Of a DNA stretch of 64,000 bases, positions 1 through 10,005 are shown piece by piece. Each line of letters begins with the position of its first letter. Within the stretch, counting starts at the first letter, position 1. The notes below the pieces were generated by a model. The model searched no databases and had not been told where the DNA came from. It saw nothing but the letters and a program-made list of their open reading frames with translations. The position numbers were made by a program, and so were the translations under genes. This DNA comes from Streptomyces sp. CCM_MD2014 (GTDB lineage Bacteria > Actinomycetota > Actinomycetes > Streptomycetales > Streptomycetaceae): NCBI RefSeq assembly GCF_000772045.1, contig NZ_CP009754.1, positions 1,116,001-1,180,000 on the forward strand. The letters run 5' to 3'.

Positions 1-1
1 G

Positions 2-94
2 GCCGAGGACGGCACGACCTTCACGACCGAGGACGGCAAGCCGCTGAACTTCGCCGAGGGGCAGGTCTGGGTGGTCTTCGCGGGCCGGTCCTGA
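2..94 (+). CDS. C-terminal end of a DUF3048-like (YerB-type) protein, 5' truncated
   Basis: Only the last 30 codons lie in the window; the reading frame ends with TGA at 92-94. The visible tail contains FTTEDGKPLNFAEGQVWVVF, which resembles the end of DUF3048_C (YerB-type lipoproteins, where a DGxxxxLxPGxTW pattern closes the domain). The family assignment rests on this short stretch alone. It is convergent with the following MarR gene, so it is probably unrelated to the pca genes. Nothing can be said about its start or any signal peptide. Confidence 0.5.
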   Translation, partial: AEDGTTFTTEDGKPLNFAEGQVWVVFAGRS

Positions 95-125
95 GCCGCG
101 TACGCACTGATCCGCGAGTCCCCGG

Positions 126-590
126 TCAGCCAGGCGCCGTCGTCGGCTCGGCCGGGTTGCGGAGCCCTTCCGCGGCGTCCGCGACCCGGCGCACGAGGTC
201 GATGAAGACCGCCTGCTCGTCGGGGGCGAGCGGGGCGAGGAAGACCTGGTTCATGCGCGCGATGCGCACGCCCAGCCTCCGGTGGACGCGCAGGCCCTCG
301 CCGGTGAGCCGGAGCAGGGACCGGCGGCCGTCCTGCGGGTCACGGACCTTGTCGAGCAGCCCGCGGCGGCCGAGGCGGCTGACCACCTCCGCGATGGTGG
401 AGCGGTCCAGCCCCACCCGCTCCCCCACGGTGCGCTGATCCAGGCCCGGCTCGGCGACCAGTGCGTTGAGGACGGCGTACTGCGGCGAGGTGGTCTCCTC
501 GGAGACCATCGTGTTCCACAGCAGGTAGTGCGCCTGCTGCAGCCGCCTGGCCAGGTGGCCGGGGTGGGTGGTCAGATCGACCGCTGCCAT
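126..590 (-). CDS. pcaV: MarR-family repressor of the beta-ketoadipate genes (PcaV-like)
   Basis: A 154-aa winged-helix MarR protein with the recognition region QRTVGERVGLDRSTIAEVVSRLGRRGLLDKV followed by the wing RDPQDGRRS. It is divergent from pcaI. ATG at 590 is chosen because a GGGAG lies 7 nt upstream and because it places Arg at residue 15 and His at 21. Arg15 is the residue reported as essential for protocatechuate sensing in S. coelicolor PcaV (SCO6704). Inferred role: it represses the downstream pca operon and itself, and releases DNA when protocatechuate accumulates. The 210-bp gap to pcaI contains two related palindromes (613-630 and 742-761), as expected for a divergently autoregulated MarR system. 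Confidence 0.9.
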   Translation of the reverse strand: MAAVDLTTHPGHLARRLQQAHYLLWNTMVSEETTSPQYAVLNALVAEPGLDQRTVGERVGLDRSTIAEVVSRLGRRGLLDKVRDPQDGRRSLLRLTGEGLRVHRRLGVRIARMNQVFLAPLAPDEQAVFIDLVRRVADAAEGLRNPAEPTTAPG

Positions 591-612
591 GCGCGCACTC
601 CCGTGGTCATGT

Positions 613-630
613 TCGTCGGTGCACTGACGA
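613..630. promoter_or_regulatory. Candidate PcaV operator O1
   Basis: TCGTCGGTGCACTGACGA is an 18-bp palindrome with one mismatched pair, centred on GTGCAC. It lies just upstream of the pcaV start codon, where a repressor would act on its own gene. It shares the half-site pattern TCnGTG/CnCTGAC with the second palindrome near pcaI. PcaV as the binder is inferred from position. Confidence 0.55.
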
Positions 631-741
631 TACACGGAACGAACACCGACCGCCCGGAGCGACCTCATACGATCTACCTCGCGTTTTCCGGGTCTTGACG
701 CCCCGCCCGTCCGATGGCAGCGTGTGGAAAACCTCGCTGAA

Positions 742-761
742 ATACTCAGTGCCCTGACTAT
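742..761. promoter_or_regulatory. Candidate PcaV operator O2 overlapping the pcaI promoter region
   Basis: ATACTCAGTGCCCTGACTAT is a 20-bp palindrome with two mismatched pairs, 38 bp before the pcaI start. Its core matches O1 when the centres are aligned. An AATACT at 741-746 could be a -10 element, which would put the operator over the promoter. No convincing -35 was found at the right distance, so the promoter itself is uncertain. Confidence 0.5.
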
Positions 762-799
762 CTGATCCCGGGGCGCGTGGCAGAGATGGGGCTTCTCGG

Positions 800-1581
800 A
801 TGGACAAGGTGGTGGCCACGGCCGGTGAGGCGGTGGCCGACGTGCCCGACGGCGCGTCGCTCGCGGTGGGCGGTTTCGGGCTGAGCGGCGTGCCGAACGT
901 GCTGATCCAGGCGCTGTACGAGCGCGGGACCGGCGGGCTGTCGGTGGTCTCCAACAACTGCGGGGCGATGGACTCCGGGCTGGCCGTCCTGCTGGCCGCC
1001 GGACGCATCGCCCGCGTGACCGGGTCATACATCGGCGCGAACAAGGAGTTCGCACGCCAGTACCTGGGCGGGGAACTGGAGGTCGAGATGATCCCGCAGG
1101 GCACCCTGGCCGAGCGGCTGCGGGCCGGCGGCGCAGGCATCCCCGCCTTCTACACCCCCGCCGGGGTCGGCACCCAGGTCGCCGACGGCGGGCTGCCGTG
1201 GCGGTACGACGGTTCCGGCGGCGTGGCGCTGGCCTCGCCGCCGAAGGAGGTCCGCGAGTTCGACGGGACGGAGTACGTCCTGGAGCGCGGCATCCGCACC
1301 GACTTCGCACTGGTCCGCGCGGCGAAGGGCGACCGGCACGGCAACCTGGTCTTCGCGAAGTCGTCCCGGAACTTCAACCCGCTGGCCGCGATGGCCGGAC
1401 GGGTGACGATCGCCGAGGTGGAGGAACTGGTCGAGCCCGGCGAGATCGACCCGGACGCGGTGCACCTGCCGGGGATCTTCGTCCAGCGGGTGGTGGCGCT
1501 CACCCCGGAGCAGGCCGGCGACAAGAAGATCGAGCGGCAGACGATTTCCGCGCCTCCGGCACGAGGGACGGTGAGTTCCTG

Positions 1582-1582
<1 letters not shown>
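800..1582 (+). CDS. pcaI: 3-oxoadipate:succinyl-CoA transferase, subunit A
   Basis: A 260-aa class I CoA-transferase alpha subunit. It shows the glycine-rich [13 protein letters not shown] near residue 25 and the typical late segment [13 protein letters not shown]. With PcaJ it moves CoA from succinyl-CoA to 3-oxoadipate, the penultimate step of protocatechuate degradation. It is the first gene of a seven-gene operon; its TGA overlaps the pcaJ ATG (1580-1584), so the two subunits are probably translationally coupled. ATG at 800 fits alignment with the family N-terminus. Expression is probably controlled by the two palindromes upstream. Confidence 0.93.
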
Positions 1583-2222
<640 letters not shown>

Positions 2223-2226
<4 letters not shown>

Positions 2227-3425
2227 AGGACGTCTACATCGTCGACGCGGTGCGCACCCCGTTCGGCAAGTACAACGGAGGCCTGGCGGGCGTACGCCCG
2301 GACGACCTGGCCGCGCACGCGATCCGTGAACTCCTCGGCCGCACCCCCGGCCTGGACCCGTCCCGGATCGACGACGTGTACTTCGGAAACGCCAACGGCG
2401 CCGGCGAGGAGAACCGCAACGTCGCCCGCATGGCCGCGCTCCTGGCCGGCCTGCCCACCACCGTCCCCGGCGTCACCGTGAACCGGCTGTGCGCGTCCGG
2501 CCTCGAAGCGGTGGTCCAGGCGGCCCGTGCCATCGCGGTCGGCGACGCGTCGGTAGCGCTCGCGGGCGGCGTCGAGTCGATGACCCGGGCGCCGTACGTA
2601 CTGCCCAAGCCGGACCGTCCCTTCCCCGCCGGGCACACCGAGATGTACTCCACCACCCTGGGCTGGCGCATGGTCAACCCGGCGATGGACCCGCAGTGGA
2701 CGATCCCGCTCGGCGAGTCGGCGGAGCTGATCGCCGACAAGCACGGGATCACCCGCGAGCGGCAGGACGAGTACGCCCTCGCCTCCCACCGCAAGGCCGC
2801 CCGCGCCCAGGCCGACGGCCTCTTGGACGCCGAGCTGGCGCCCGTCCCGGTGCCGCGCCGCAAGGGCGACCCGGTCGGCTTCGCCGCCGACGAGTGCGTA
2901 CGCCCGGACGCCTCCCCGGAGGCGATGGCCAAGCTCGGGCCGTCCTTCCGGAAGACCGACGGCACGGTGACCGCCGGGAACGCCTCGCCGCTCAACGACG
3001 GTGCCGCGGCGCTGCTCCTGGCCGACGAGGAGGGCCTGCGGGCCACCGGGCGAGAGCCGCTGGCCCGGGTCTCGGCGACCGGCGTCTCGGCGACCGACCC
3101 GCAGTACTTCGGACTCGCCCCCGTCGAGGCCGTGAACCGCGCGCTGGCCAGGGCCGGCCGGAGCTTCGCCGACCTGGACGTGCTCGAACTCAACGAGGCC
3201 TTCGCCGCCCAGGTGCTCGGCTGTGTCGCCCAGTGGCCCGAGTTCGACCCCGCGATCCTCAACCCGCAGGGCGGCGCCATCGCCCTCGGCCACCCGCTCG
3301 GCGCCTCGGGCGCCCGCCTCGCCGGCACCGTCGCCCACCAGCTCGCCCGCAAGGGGAGCGGCACCGGCATCGCCACCCTCTGCATCGGCGTCGGCCAGGG
3401 CCTCGCCCTGGTCCTCGACCGCTAG
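2223..3425 (+). CDS. pcaF: 3-oxoadipyl-CoA thiolase
   Basis: A 400-aa thiolase that cleaves 3-oxoadipyl-CoA to succinyl-CoA and acetyl-CoA, the last step of the pathway. Visible thiolase features are the nucleophilic Cys90 in [12 protein letters not shown], the segment [17 protein letters not shown], the His-containing [16 protein letters not shown], and the C-terminal CIGVGQG with the acid/base Cys. The start is GTG at 2223, giving [15 protein letters not shown] and a GTGA overlap with the pcaJ stop; this matches the standard PcaF length. An 18-bp gap separates it from pcaH. Confidence 0.94.
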
Positions 3426-3443
3426 TCACCCACGGGATCCCCC

Positions 3444-4217
3444 ATGACTCTCACCCAGCACGACATCGACGCGGAGATCGCGGCCGAGCACGCGGCCTAC
3501 GAGAAGCGGGTCGCCGACGGCGCGCCCGTCGAACACCACCCGCGCCGCGACTACGCCCCGTACCGCTCCTCGGTGCTGCGCCACCCGAAGCAGCCGCCGA
3601 TCGCCATCGACGTCACCAAGGACCCGGAGCTGGTGGAGCTGTCCTCCCCCGCCTTCGGCGAACGGGACATCACCGAGACCGACAACGACCTGACCCGGCA
3701 GCACACCGGGGAGCCGGTCGGCGAGCGCATCACCGTCTCCGGCCGCCTCCTCGACCGGCACGGCAGGCCGGTGCGCGGTCAGCTCGTGGAGATATGGCAG
3801 GCCAACTCGGCCGGGCGCTACGCCCACCAGCGCGAGCAGCACGACGCGCCGCTGGACCCGAACTTCACGGGCGTCGGCCGCACCCTGTCCGACGACGACG
3901 GCTTCTACCGCTTCACCACCGTGCAGCCCGGCCCCTACCCGTGGCGCAACCACGTCAACGCCTGGCGGCCGGCGCACATCCACTTCTCCGTGTTCGGCTC
4001 GGCGTTCACGCAGCGCCTGGTCACGCAGATGTACTTCCCGAACGACCCGCTGTTCCCGTACGACCCGATCCTGCAGTCGGTGACGGACGACGCGGCGCGC
4101 CAGCGGCTGATCGCGACGTACGACCACAGCCTGTCGGTGCCGGAGTTCTCGCTCGGCTACCACTGGGACATCGTGCTCGACGGCCCGAACGCCACCTGGA
4201 TCGAAGAAGGACGCTGA
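3444..4217 (+). CDS. pcaH: Protocatechuate 3,4-dioxygenase, beta subunit
   Basis: A 257-aa intradiol dioxygenase subunit that carries the non-haem Fe(III). The iron-binding region is recognisable: YPWRNHVNAWRPAHIHFSV includes the HxH pair, and upstream tyrosines (GRYAHQ and the YPW tyrosine) fit the two Tyr ligands. With PcaG it opens protocatechuate to 3-carboxy-cis,cis-muconate. ATG at 3444 follows a weak GGGA. The N-terminal 80 residues form the usual beta-subunit arm (HPRRDYAPYRSS). pcaG starts 6 nt downstream. Confidence 0.94.
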   Translation: MTLTQHDIDAEIAAEHAAYEKRVADGAPVEHHPRRDYAPYRSSVLRHPKQPPIAIDVTKDPELVELSSPAFGERDITETDNDLTRQHTGEPVGERITVSGRLLDRHGRPVRGQLVEIWQANSAGRYAHQREQHDAPLDPNFTGVGRTLSDDDGFYRFTTVQPGPYPWRNHVNAWRPAHIHFSVFGSAFTQRLVTQMYFPNDPLFPYDPILQSVTDDAARQRLIATYDHSLSVPEFSLGYHWDIVLDGPNATWIEEGR

Positions 4218-4223
4218 TCCGCC

Positions 4224-4829
4224 ATGACGAAGATCGACACCAGCAGCCCGGAGCAGGTGCTGCCCACGCCGTCGCACACGGTCGGCCCCTTCTACGGGTA
4301 CGCGCTGCCCTTCCGCGGCGGCGAGGACATCGCGCCCGCCGGGCACCCGGACACGGTCACCGTGCACGGGTACGTCTACGACGGCGGGGGCGACCCGCTG
4401 CCGGACGCCCTGCTGGAGCTGTGGGGGCCGGACAGTGAGGGCAACGTACCGACCGCCGACGGCTCGATGCGGCGCGACCCGGCCTCCGGCGGCTTCCTGG
4501 GCCGCAACGGCGTGGAGTTCACCGGTTTCGGGCGCATACAGACCGACGCGAACGGCCACTGGTACGCGCGGACGCTGCGGCCGGGGGCGCGTGGGCGGAG
4601 CGCGCCGTACCTGAGCGTGTGCGTCTTCGCGCGCGGGCTGCTCGTGCACCTGTTCACCCGGATCTACCTGCCGGGCGACGAGTCGGCGCTCGCCGCCGAC
4701 CCGCTGCTGGCCCGGGTGCCGGCCGGGCGCCGCGACACGCTGATCGCGGCGGACGAGGGCCACGGGACGTACCGTTTCGACATCCGCCTTCAGGGCGAGG
4801 GCGAGACGGTCTTCCTGGAGTTCCGGTGA
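4224..4829 (+). CDS. pcaG: Protocatechuate 3,4-dioxygenase, alpha subunit
   Basis: A 201-aa intradiol dioxygenase alpha subunit without the iron ligands. It shows the conserved opening TPSHTVGPFYGYALP and the ALLELWGPDSEG strand shared with PcaH. It assembles with PcaH, 6 nt upstream, into the (alpha-beta)n dioxygenase. The last codons overlap the GTG start of pcaB (4826), so translation is probably coupled. Length and order are standard for actinobacterial pca operons. Confidence 0.93.
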   Translation: MTKIDTSSPEQVLPTPSHTVGPFYGYALPFRGGEDIAPAGHPDTVTVHGYVYDGGGDPLPDALLELWGPDSEGNVPTADGSMRRDPASGGFLGRNGVEFTGFGRIQTDANGHWYARTLRPGARGRSAPYLSVCVFARGLLVHLFTRIYLPGDESALAADPLLARVPAGRRDTLIAADEGHGTYRFDIRLQGEGETVFLEFR

Positions 4830-6178
4830 CACCACCTGCCGAACCCGCCGGCACCGACGCCGGCACGAGCCTGCTCGCCCCCGGGTGGGCCGACTCGCCG
4901 GCCGCGTCCGCGACCGGTGACCGTGCGTATCTGCGGGCCCTGCTCGACGCGGAGGCGGCGCTGACCCGCGCCCAGGCCGCGCTCGGGCTCGTCCCGGCCG
5001 AGGCCGCGGACGCGGTGAGCGCGGCCGCGGCCGACCCCGGCGCCTTCGACGCGCGCTCCCTGGCCGAGCGGGCGAGGGGCGGCGGGAATCCGGTCATCCC
5101 CCTGGTGGCCGACCTGACGAAGGCGGTCGGCGACCCGTACGGACCGTGTGTGCACCGGGGCGCGACCAGCCAGGACATCCTGGACACGGCGACGATGCTG
5201 GTCGCCGCCCGCACCCTGGACCTGCTGCTGCCCGATCTCGCCCGTACGGAACGCGCGCTGGCGCGGCTGGCCGCCGAGCACCGGGACACCCCGATGCCGG
5301 GCCGGACCCTCACGCAGCACGCCGTGCCGACGTCCTTCGGGCTGAAGGCGGCCGGATGGCGTGCGCTGGTGCTGGACGCACGGGACCGGGTCACGGCGGT
5401 GAGGGACGCGCTGCCCGCTCAGCTCGGCGGTGCGGCGGGCACCCTGGCCGCCTTCGAGGCGTACGGCGCGACGGACCCGGTCGGACTGCCTGCGGCGTAC
5501 GCGCGTGAACTGGGCCTGCGGGAACCCCTGTTGCCCTGGCACACGCTGCGCACTCCGGTCGCCGACCTGGCCGGCGCGCTCGCCTTCACCGCCGGGGCGC
5601 TCGGGAAGGTCGCCGTGGACGTGCTCACCCTGTCCCGCACCGAGATCGGCGAGGTCGCCGAGGGCAGCGGCGGCGGCTCGTCGGCGATGCCGCACAAGGC
5701 CAATCCGGTGCGGTCCACGCTGATCGCGGCGGCCGCCCGGCGCGCGCCGCAGCTCGCGGCCACGCTGTACGGCTCGCTGGCCGCCGAGGACGAGCGCCCC
5801 GCCGGGGCCTGGCACGCCGAGTGGGAGCCGCTGCGGGATCTGCTGCGGCTGACCGGCGGCGCCGCCCGTGACGCCGCCGAGCTGACCGAGGGGCTGCGGG
5901 TGCGCCCGGACGTGATGCGCGCCCACCTCGGTCTCACGCACGGGCTGATCGTGTCGGAGCGGCTCTCGGCCGAACTGGCGCCGGTGCTCGGCCGGGCCCG
6001 CGCCAAGGAGCTGCTCACCGAGCTGGCCGCGCGTACGTACGCCGAGGACCGACTCCTGGGCGAACTGCTGGCCGAGGTACCGGAGTTGCGCGACCTCGAT
6101 CTGACCTCCCCGACCGACCCCGCTCGTTACACGGGTGCCGCCGGCGCCCTCACCGACCGTGCTCTGGAGCGACGTTGA
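4826..6178 (+). CDS. pcaB: 3-carboxy-cis,cis-muconate cycloisomerase
   Basis: A 450-aa fumarase/aspartase-superfamily enzyme that lactonises 3-carboxymuconate to 4-carboxymuconolactone. The superfamily signature is GGSSAMPHKANPV, and an earlier conserved block is HRGATSQDILDTATM. The GTG at 4826 overlaps the pcaG stop and gives the family length. The stop codon overlaps the TTG start of pcaL by 4 bp. Confidence 0.93.
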   Translation: MTPPAEPAGTDAGTSLLAPGWADSPAASATGDRAYLRALLDAEAALTRAQAALGLVPAEAADAVSAAAADPGAFDARSLAERARGGGNPVIPLVADLTKAVGDPYGPCVHRGATSQDILDTATMLVAARTLDLLLPDLARTERALARLAAEHRDTPMPGRTLTQHAVPTSFGLKAAGWRALVLDARDRVTAVRDALPAQLGGAAGTLAAFEAYGATDPVGLPAAYARELGLREPLLPWHTLRTPVADLAGALAFTAGALGKVAVDVLTLSRTEIGEVAEGSGGGSSAMPHKANPVRSTLIAAAARRAPQLAATLYGSLAAEDERPAGAWHAEWEPLRDLLRLTGGAARDAAELTEGLRVRPDVMRAHLGLTHGLIVSERLSAELAPVLGRARAKELLTELAARTYAEDRLLGELLAEVPELRDLDLTSPTDPARYTGAAGALTDRALERR

Positions 6179-7302
6179 CGACCCTGCTCAACCACCTGTC
6201 CGAAGGCCCCGGCTCCGCTCCCCCGCTGCTGCTGGGCCCCTCGCTGGGCACCTCGTACGCGCTGTGGGACGCGGTGGCGCCCGAGCTGTCCGTCGGGCAC
6301 CGGGTGATCCGCTGGGACCTGCCGGGTCACGGGGGTTCGCCGGCGGACCTGATCGGGCCCGGCGCCACCGTCGGGGACCTGGCCGAGCTGGTGCTCGCGC
6401 TCGCCGACTCGCTCGGGGTGGAGCGTTTCGCCTACGCCGGGGTGTCCCTGGGCGGCGCGGTGGGCCTGCACCTGGCCGTGCACCACCCGGAGCGGGTGTC
6501 CTCGCTGGCGGTCGTCTGCTCGTCGGCGCACTTCAACGGCGCGCGGCCGTGGCGGGAGCGGGCCGCGCAGGTGCGCGAGGAGGGGCTGGCACGGCTCGCC
6601 CGGAGCGCGGACGCGCGGTGGTTCACCCCGGGGTTCAGGGTGCCGCGGCTGGTCCGGGACCACCGGGAGGCCGACCCGGGCGCGTATGCCGCCTGCTGCG
6701 ACGCGCTCGCCGCCTTCGACCTGCGGGGCCGGGTCGGGGAGATATCCGCGCCGACGCTGCTGATCGCCGGGCGCGAGGACCCGGCCACGCCGCCCGCGCA
6801 TCTGCGGGAGCTGGCCGACGCGGTGCCGGGCTCGACGCTGACCGAGATCCCGGGTGCCTCGCATCTGGCGCCGGCCGAGCGGCCGGAGGCGGTGCTCACG
6901 GCGCTGCGGGCCCACTTCGGCGGCGGGGCCGGGCGGGGCATGGCGGTGCGGCGCGAGGTGCTGGGCGACGCGCACGTGGACCGGGCGCAGGAACGGCAGA
7001 CGCCGTTCACGGCCCGCTTCCAGGACTTCATCTCCCGCTACGCCTGGGGCGAGATCTGGACCGACGAGACGCTGTCGCGCCGTGAGCGCAGCATGGTCAC
7101 GCTGACGGCGCTGGTCGCGCACGGCCACTACGAGGAGCTGGCCATGCACGTGCGGGCGGCGCGGCGCAACGGGCTGACGCCGGACGAGATCGGTGCGGTG
7201 CTGCTCCAGACGGCGGTGTACTGCGGGGTCCCCGCCGCGAACTCGGCGTTCGCGACGGCCCAGCGGGTGCTGGCCGAGGAGGCGGACGGCGCCGGGCGGT
7301 GA
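6175..7302 (+). CDS. pcaL: Fused 3-oxoadipate enol-lactonase / 4-carboxymuconolactone decarboxylase
   Basis: A 375-aa PcaD-PcaC fusion, the usual actinobacterial arrangement. Residues 1-250 are an alpha/beta hydrolase with the nucleophile elbow GVSLGG and a late acid/His region (GREDPATPP, GASHLAP). Residues 260-375 are a carboxymuconolactone decarboxylase domain (RQTPFTARFQDFISRYAWGEIW, then ERSMVTLTALVA). The start is TTG at 6175, overlapping the pcaB stop, with GGAG 5 nt upstream. It performs two consecutive steps giving 3-oxoadipate. It is the last gene of the operon; only 27 bp separate it from the convergent gene's stop. Confidence 0.93.
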   Translation: MTTLLNHLSEGPGSAPPLLLGPSLGTSYALWDAVAPELSVGHRVIRWDLPGHGGSPADLIGPGATVGDLAELVLALADSLGVERFAYAGVSLGGAVGLHLAVHHPERVSSLAVVCSSAHFNGARPWRERAAQVREEGLARLARSADARWFTPGFRVPRLVRDHREADPGAYAACCDALAAFDLRGRVGEISAPTLLIAGREDPATPPAHLRELADAVPGSTLTEIPGASHLAPAERPEAVLTALRAHFGGGAGRGMAVRREVLGDAHVDRAQERQTPFTARFQDFISRYAWGEIWTDETLSRRERSMVTLTALVAHGHYEELAMHVRAARRNGLTPDEIGAVLLQTAVYCGVPAANSAFATAQRVLAEEADGAGR

Positions 7303-7329
7303 AACCCCCCGGCGTGCCCGGGCCGGTCC

Positions 7330-10005
7330 TCAGCCCGCGTGTCCCACCGCCAGGGCCTCGCGGGCGCGGGCCACGAGCCCGTCGGCGCCGCACGAGTCGG
7401 CCAGCGCCAGTCCCCGGTTCAGCTCGGCGGCCGAGCGGGCGGCGATGCCGTACTCCACGCGGGCGGCGGCGTGCTCGTACTGGCAGGGCGAGGCCTCCAG
7501 GTAGGTGACGGCCTGGGCGGCCAGCCGGACCGCACGCTGGCCGGTCTCCAGGGCGGCGGCGCAGCGCAGGGCCTCTCCTATCGCCGTGTCCGTGCCGAAG
7601 CGCTCGGCCTGGCGGCGGGCGTCGGTGGCCAGCCGGGCGGCGCGGCCGGGGTCCTCGCCGGCCAGCGCCCGGGCCAGTTCGGTCGCCCAGGGGACCACCA
7701 CCGGGTTGTGCCGGCCACGGGCGGCCGCCGCCTTCTCCGCGGCCTCCAGTTCGTTGACGCCCTCCTTGGTGCGGCCGGTGGCGATCAACAGGCGCCCGCG
7801 GACGGGGCGCGGGTCGGGCAGCACGATCGTCGACGGGTACGGCGGTGCGAAGCCGTACTGTTCGGCGACGGTCCGGGCCTCTTCGACATGGCCGCGGGCG
7901 AGCAGGGTGTCGACCAGGTTGCAGGTCGCCGACCAGTACAGCGGCAGCCCGCGGCCCACGCGTTCGGCGATGCGCAGGGACTCGCGCAGCGACTGCTCGG
8001 CCTCCCTGAGGCGGCCCCTCCTGCGGTGGCCGAGGCCGACGTAGGCGTGCGCGAGGGCGAGGTGGCCGCCGCTCCAGCCGGCGCTTTCGTAGGCGCGCAG
8101 GGCCTCCGTGAACAGGGCCTCGGCGCGGTCCAGCCGGTCGGTGTAGGCGTAGGAACTGGCCAGCATCATGGGCAGTTCCAGGCCCCACTCGGTGTCGGTC
8201 CAGCCGAGCCCGGGAGCGAGGCGGCCGTTGACGAGGGCGCGGTCGCACAGCTCGACGACCTCTTCGGCACTCTCGCCGTGGGTCATGGCGTCGAAGCCGC
8301 GCAGGATGAGCAGGGCCCGTTCGGCGTTGTCGCGGCCGGTGCAGCCGGCGGCGAGTTCGGCCAGGCGGGCGGAGCGGTGGGGCGAGGAGGTCTCGCCCGC
8401 GTGGATGCCCTCCCACATGTACTGGGCGGCCTGGAGCCGCAGCCGCGCGGAGGGGTCGGGGGTGCGGGCGGCCTCCGCCTCGACGGTGCGGACGGCCTCC
8501 TCCAGCTGGTCGTTGTGAAGCAGGGCCTGGGAGAGCCGGAACACGGCGTCGACCCGCTGCTCGCCGTCGAGTCCCGGCATGGCGAGCGCGGTGCGCAGGT
8601 GACCGATGGTGGTGGCGGGCGCGGTGAGGAGCGTGGCGCAGCCCAGTTCGAACAGCACGCGCGCGTGGGATGCCGGCAACGGCGGTTCCTGCAGGGCGCG
8701 TTCGAGGCAGCGGCGGGCCGCGTCGGGGGCTCCGACGGCGAGGTGTTCGCGGGCGGCCTCGCGCAGCTGGGCCACGACCTCCTGGTCGTCGTCGGGGTGC
8801 ACCTTGAGCAGATGGCGGGAGGCGGCCGCGGCGCCGAGTCCCGAGTCGGTGACCAGCTGGGCCGCTATGCCGTGCATCGCCGTGCGCAGGGCGTCGGGGA
8901 TGGAGTTGTAGACGGCGGTGGCGATGAGCGGGTGGACGAACTCCAGCTCGTCGGCGCCCGGTTGCCCGGCGTCGTCCGGTACGGACAGGATCCGGGCGCC
9001 CCGGAGCAGTTCGGCGCAGCGGGCGGCGTCGGCGCGGTCGAGGGTGGCGAGCCTGGCCACCATGTCGACGGTGATGCCGCCGCCGAGGATGGCCGCCGCC
9101 CAGGCGAACCGGGTGGAGTCGACGCCGAGTTGCTCCAGGCGGGCGACGAGGCCACCGCCGCGGGCGGAGCGGTTCAGGTCGCGCAGTTCGGCGGCTTCCG
9201 CCTCGACGGGTTGCAGTTCGCTGTCCTGGACCTTGGCGAGGAGTTCGACGGTCTCGTAGGGGTTGCCGCCGGTGACGGCCCACACCTCGCGGCAGAACGC
9301 GGCCTCGGCGTGCTCGCCCAGGGTGGCGCGGGTGAGTCCGGCCGTCGCGTCGGGAGTGAGGGCGTTGAGCGGGCCGAGCGGCCGGCCCATGGCGCCGGCC
9401 GCGTCCAGGTGGCGGGCGTTGTCACCGCTGACGTCGCCGGGGCGGCGGGCGACGACGACCAGGACGGAGGTCTCGTCGAGCCGTTCGGCGAGCGCGGCGA
9501 GCCAGCGCAGGGTCTCCTGGTCGGCCCAGTGGGCGTCGTCGATCATCAGCACCAGCGGCCACTCACGGCGGGCGAGCCGGCGTACGGCGGCGACCAGGCC
9601 GTCGCACACGCCCTGCGGGTCGGCCTGCCGCTCCCCGGGGTCCGCTATGCCGAGGGCGGGTCCGGCGATGTCGTACCAGTCGCCGAGGTACTCGCGGGCC
9701 TCCTCGGGGAGCATGGACACCAGGGCCGGCTGGAGGAGTTGGCGCACCACGTTGAAGGGGACGGACCTCAGGGTCTCGCCGCCGCGGGCCGACCAGACGG
9801 TGCAGCCCCGGGCCTCGGCGATGCGGCGGGCCTCCGCGAGCAGCGCCGTCTTTCCCACTCCGGCCTCGCCACGAGCCTCCAGCAGGGTGCCGGGCGACGA
9901 GCGGTCCGCGCACAGGGTGTCCACCGCGCGCGTGATGGTGGCGACCTCCTCGTCGCGCTCCCAGAGGGAGGCCGAGGCGGTGCCCGCCCGCCGTACCTCC
10001 GTCAT
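7330..10005 (-). CDS. LAL-type AAA ATPase lacking the C-terminal LuxR HTH
   Basis: An 891-aa protein with the layout of large ATP-binding LuxR regulators. The Walker A is GEAGVGKT (residues 46-53), the Walker B region is PLVLMIDDAHWAD (about 155-167), and a long alpha-helical TPR-like region fills most of the rest. In typical LALs a roughly 65-residue LuxR HTH follows; here the chain ends at VARAREALAVGHAG, about where that domain would begin. Only 27 bp remain before the convergent pcaL stop, so no HTH is hidden downstream. It may signal through a partner, or be a truncated regulator. ATG at 10005 is the first plausible start. The gap 10006-10267 separates it from a divergent gene and shows no clear operator. 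Confidence 0.8.
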   Translation of the reverse strand: MTEVRRAGTASASLWERDEEVATITRAVDTLCADRSSPGTLLEARGEAGVGKTALLAEARRIAEARGCTVWSARGGETLRSVPFNVVRQLLQPALVSMLPEEAREYLGDWYDIAGPALGIADPGERQADPQGVCDGLVAAVRRLARREWPLVLMIDDAHWADQETLRWLAALAERLDETSVLVVVARRPGDVSGDNARHLDAAGAMGRPLGPLNALTPDATAGLTRATLGEHAEAAFCREVWAVTGGNPYETVELLAKVQDSELQPVEAEAAELRDLNRSARGGGLVARLEQLGVDSTRFAWAAAILGGGITVDMVARLATLDRADAARCAELLRGARILSVPDDAGQPGADELEFVHPLIATAVYNSIPDALRTAMHGIAAQLVTDSGLGAAAASRHLLKVHPDDDQEVVAQLREAAREHLAVGAPDAARRCLERALQEPPLPASHARVLFELGCATLLTAPATTIGHLRTALAMPGLDGEQRVDAVFRLSQALLHNDQLEEAVRTVEAEAARTPDPSARLRLQAAQYMWEGIHAGETSSPHRSARLAELAAGCTGRDNAERALLILRGFDAMTHGESAEEVVELCDRALVNGRLAPGLGWTDTEWGLELPMMLASSYAYTDRLDRAEALFTEALRAYESAGWSGGHLALAHAYVGLGHRRRGRLREAEQSLRESLRIAERVGRGLPLYWSATCNLVDTLLARGHVEEARTVAEQYGFAPPYPSTIVLPDPRPVRGRLLIATGRTKEGVNELEAAEKAAAARGRHNPVVVPWATELARALAGEDPGRAARLATDARRQAERFGTDTAIGEALRCAAALETGQRAVRLAAQAVTYLEASPCQYEHAAARVEYGIAARSAAELNRGLALADSCGADGLVARAREALAVGHAG

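Noticed and set aside
610..645. Widely spaced TGTTCGT/ACGAACA inverted repeat in the pca intergenic region
   Set aside because: The arms are 22 bp apart and overlap the better-centred 18-bp palindrome; it is probably coincidental.
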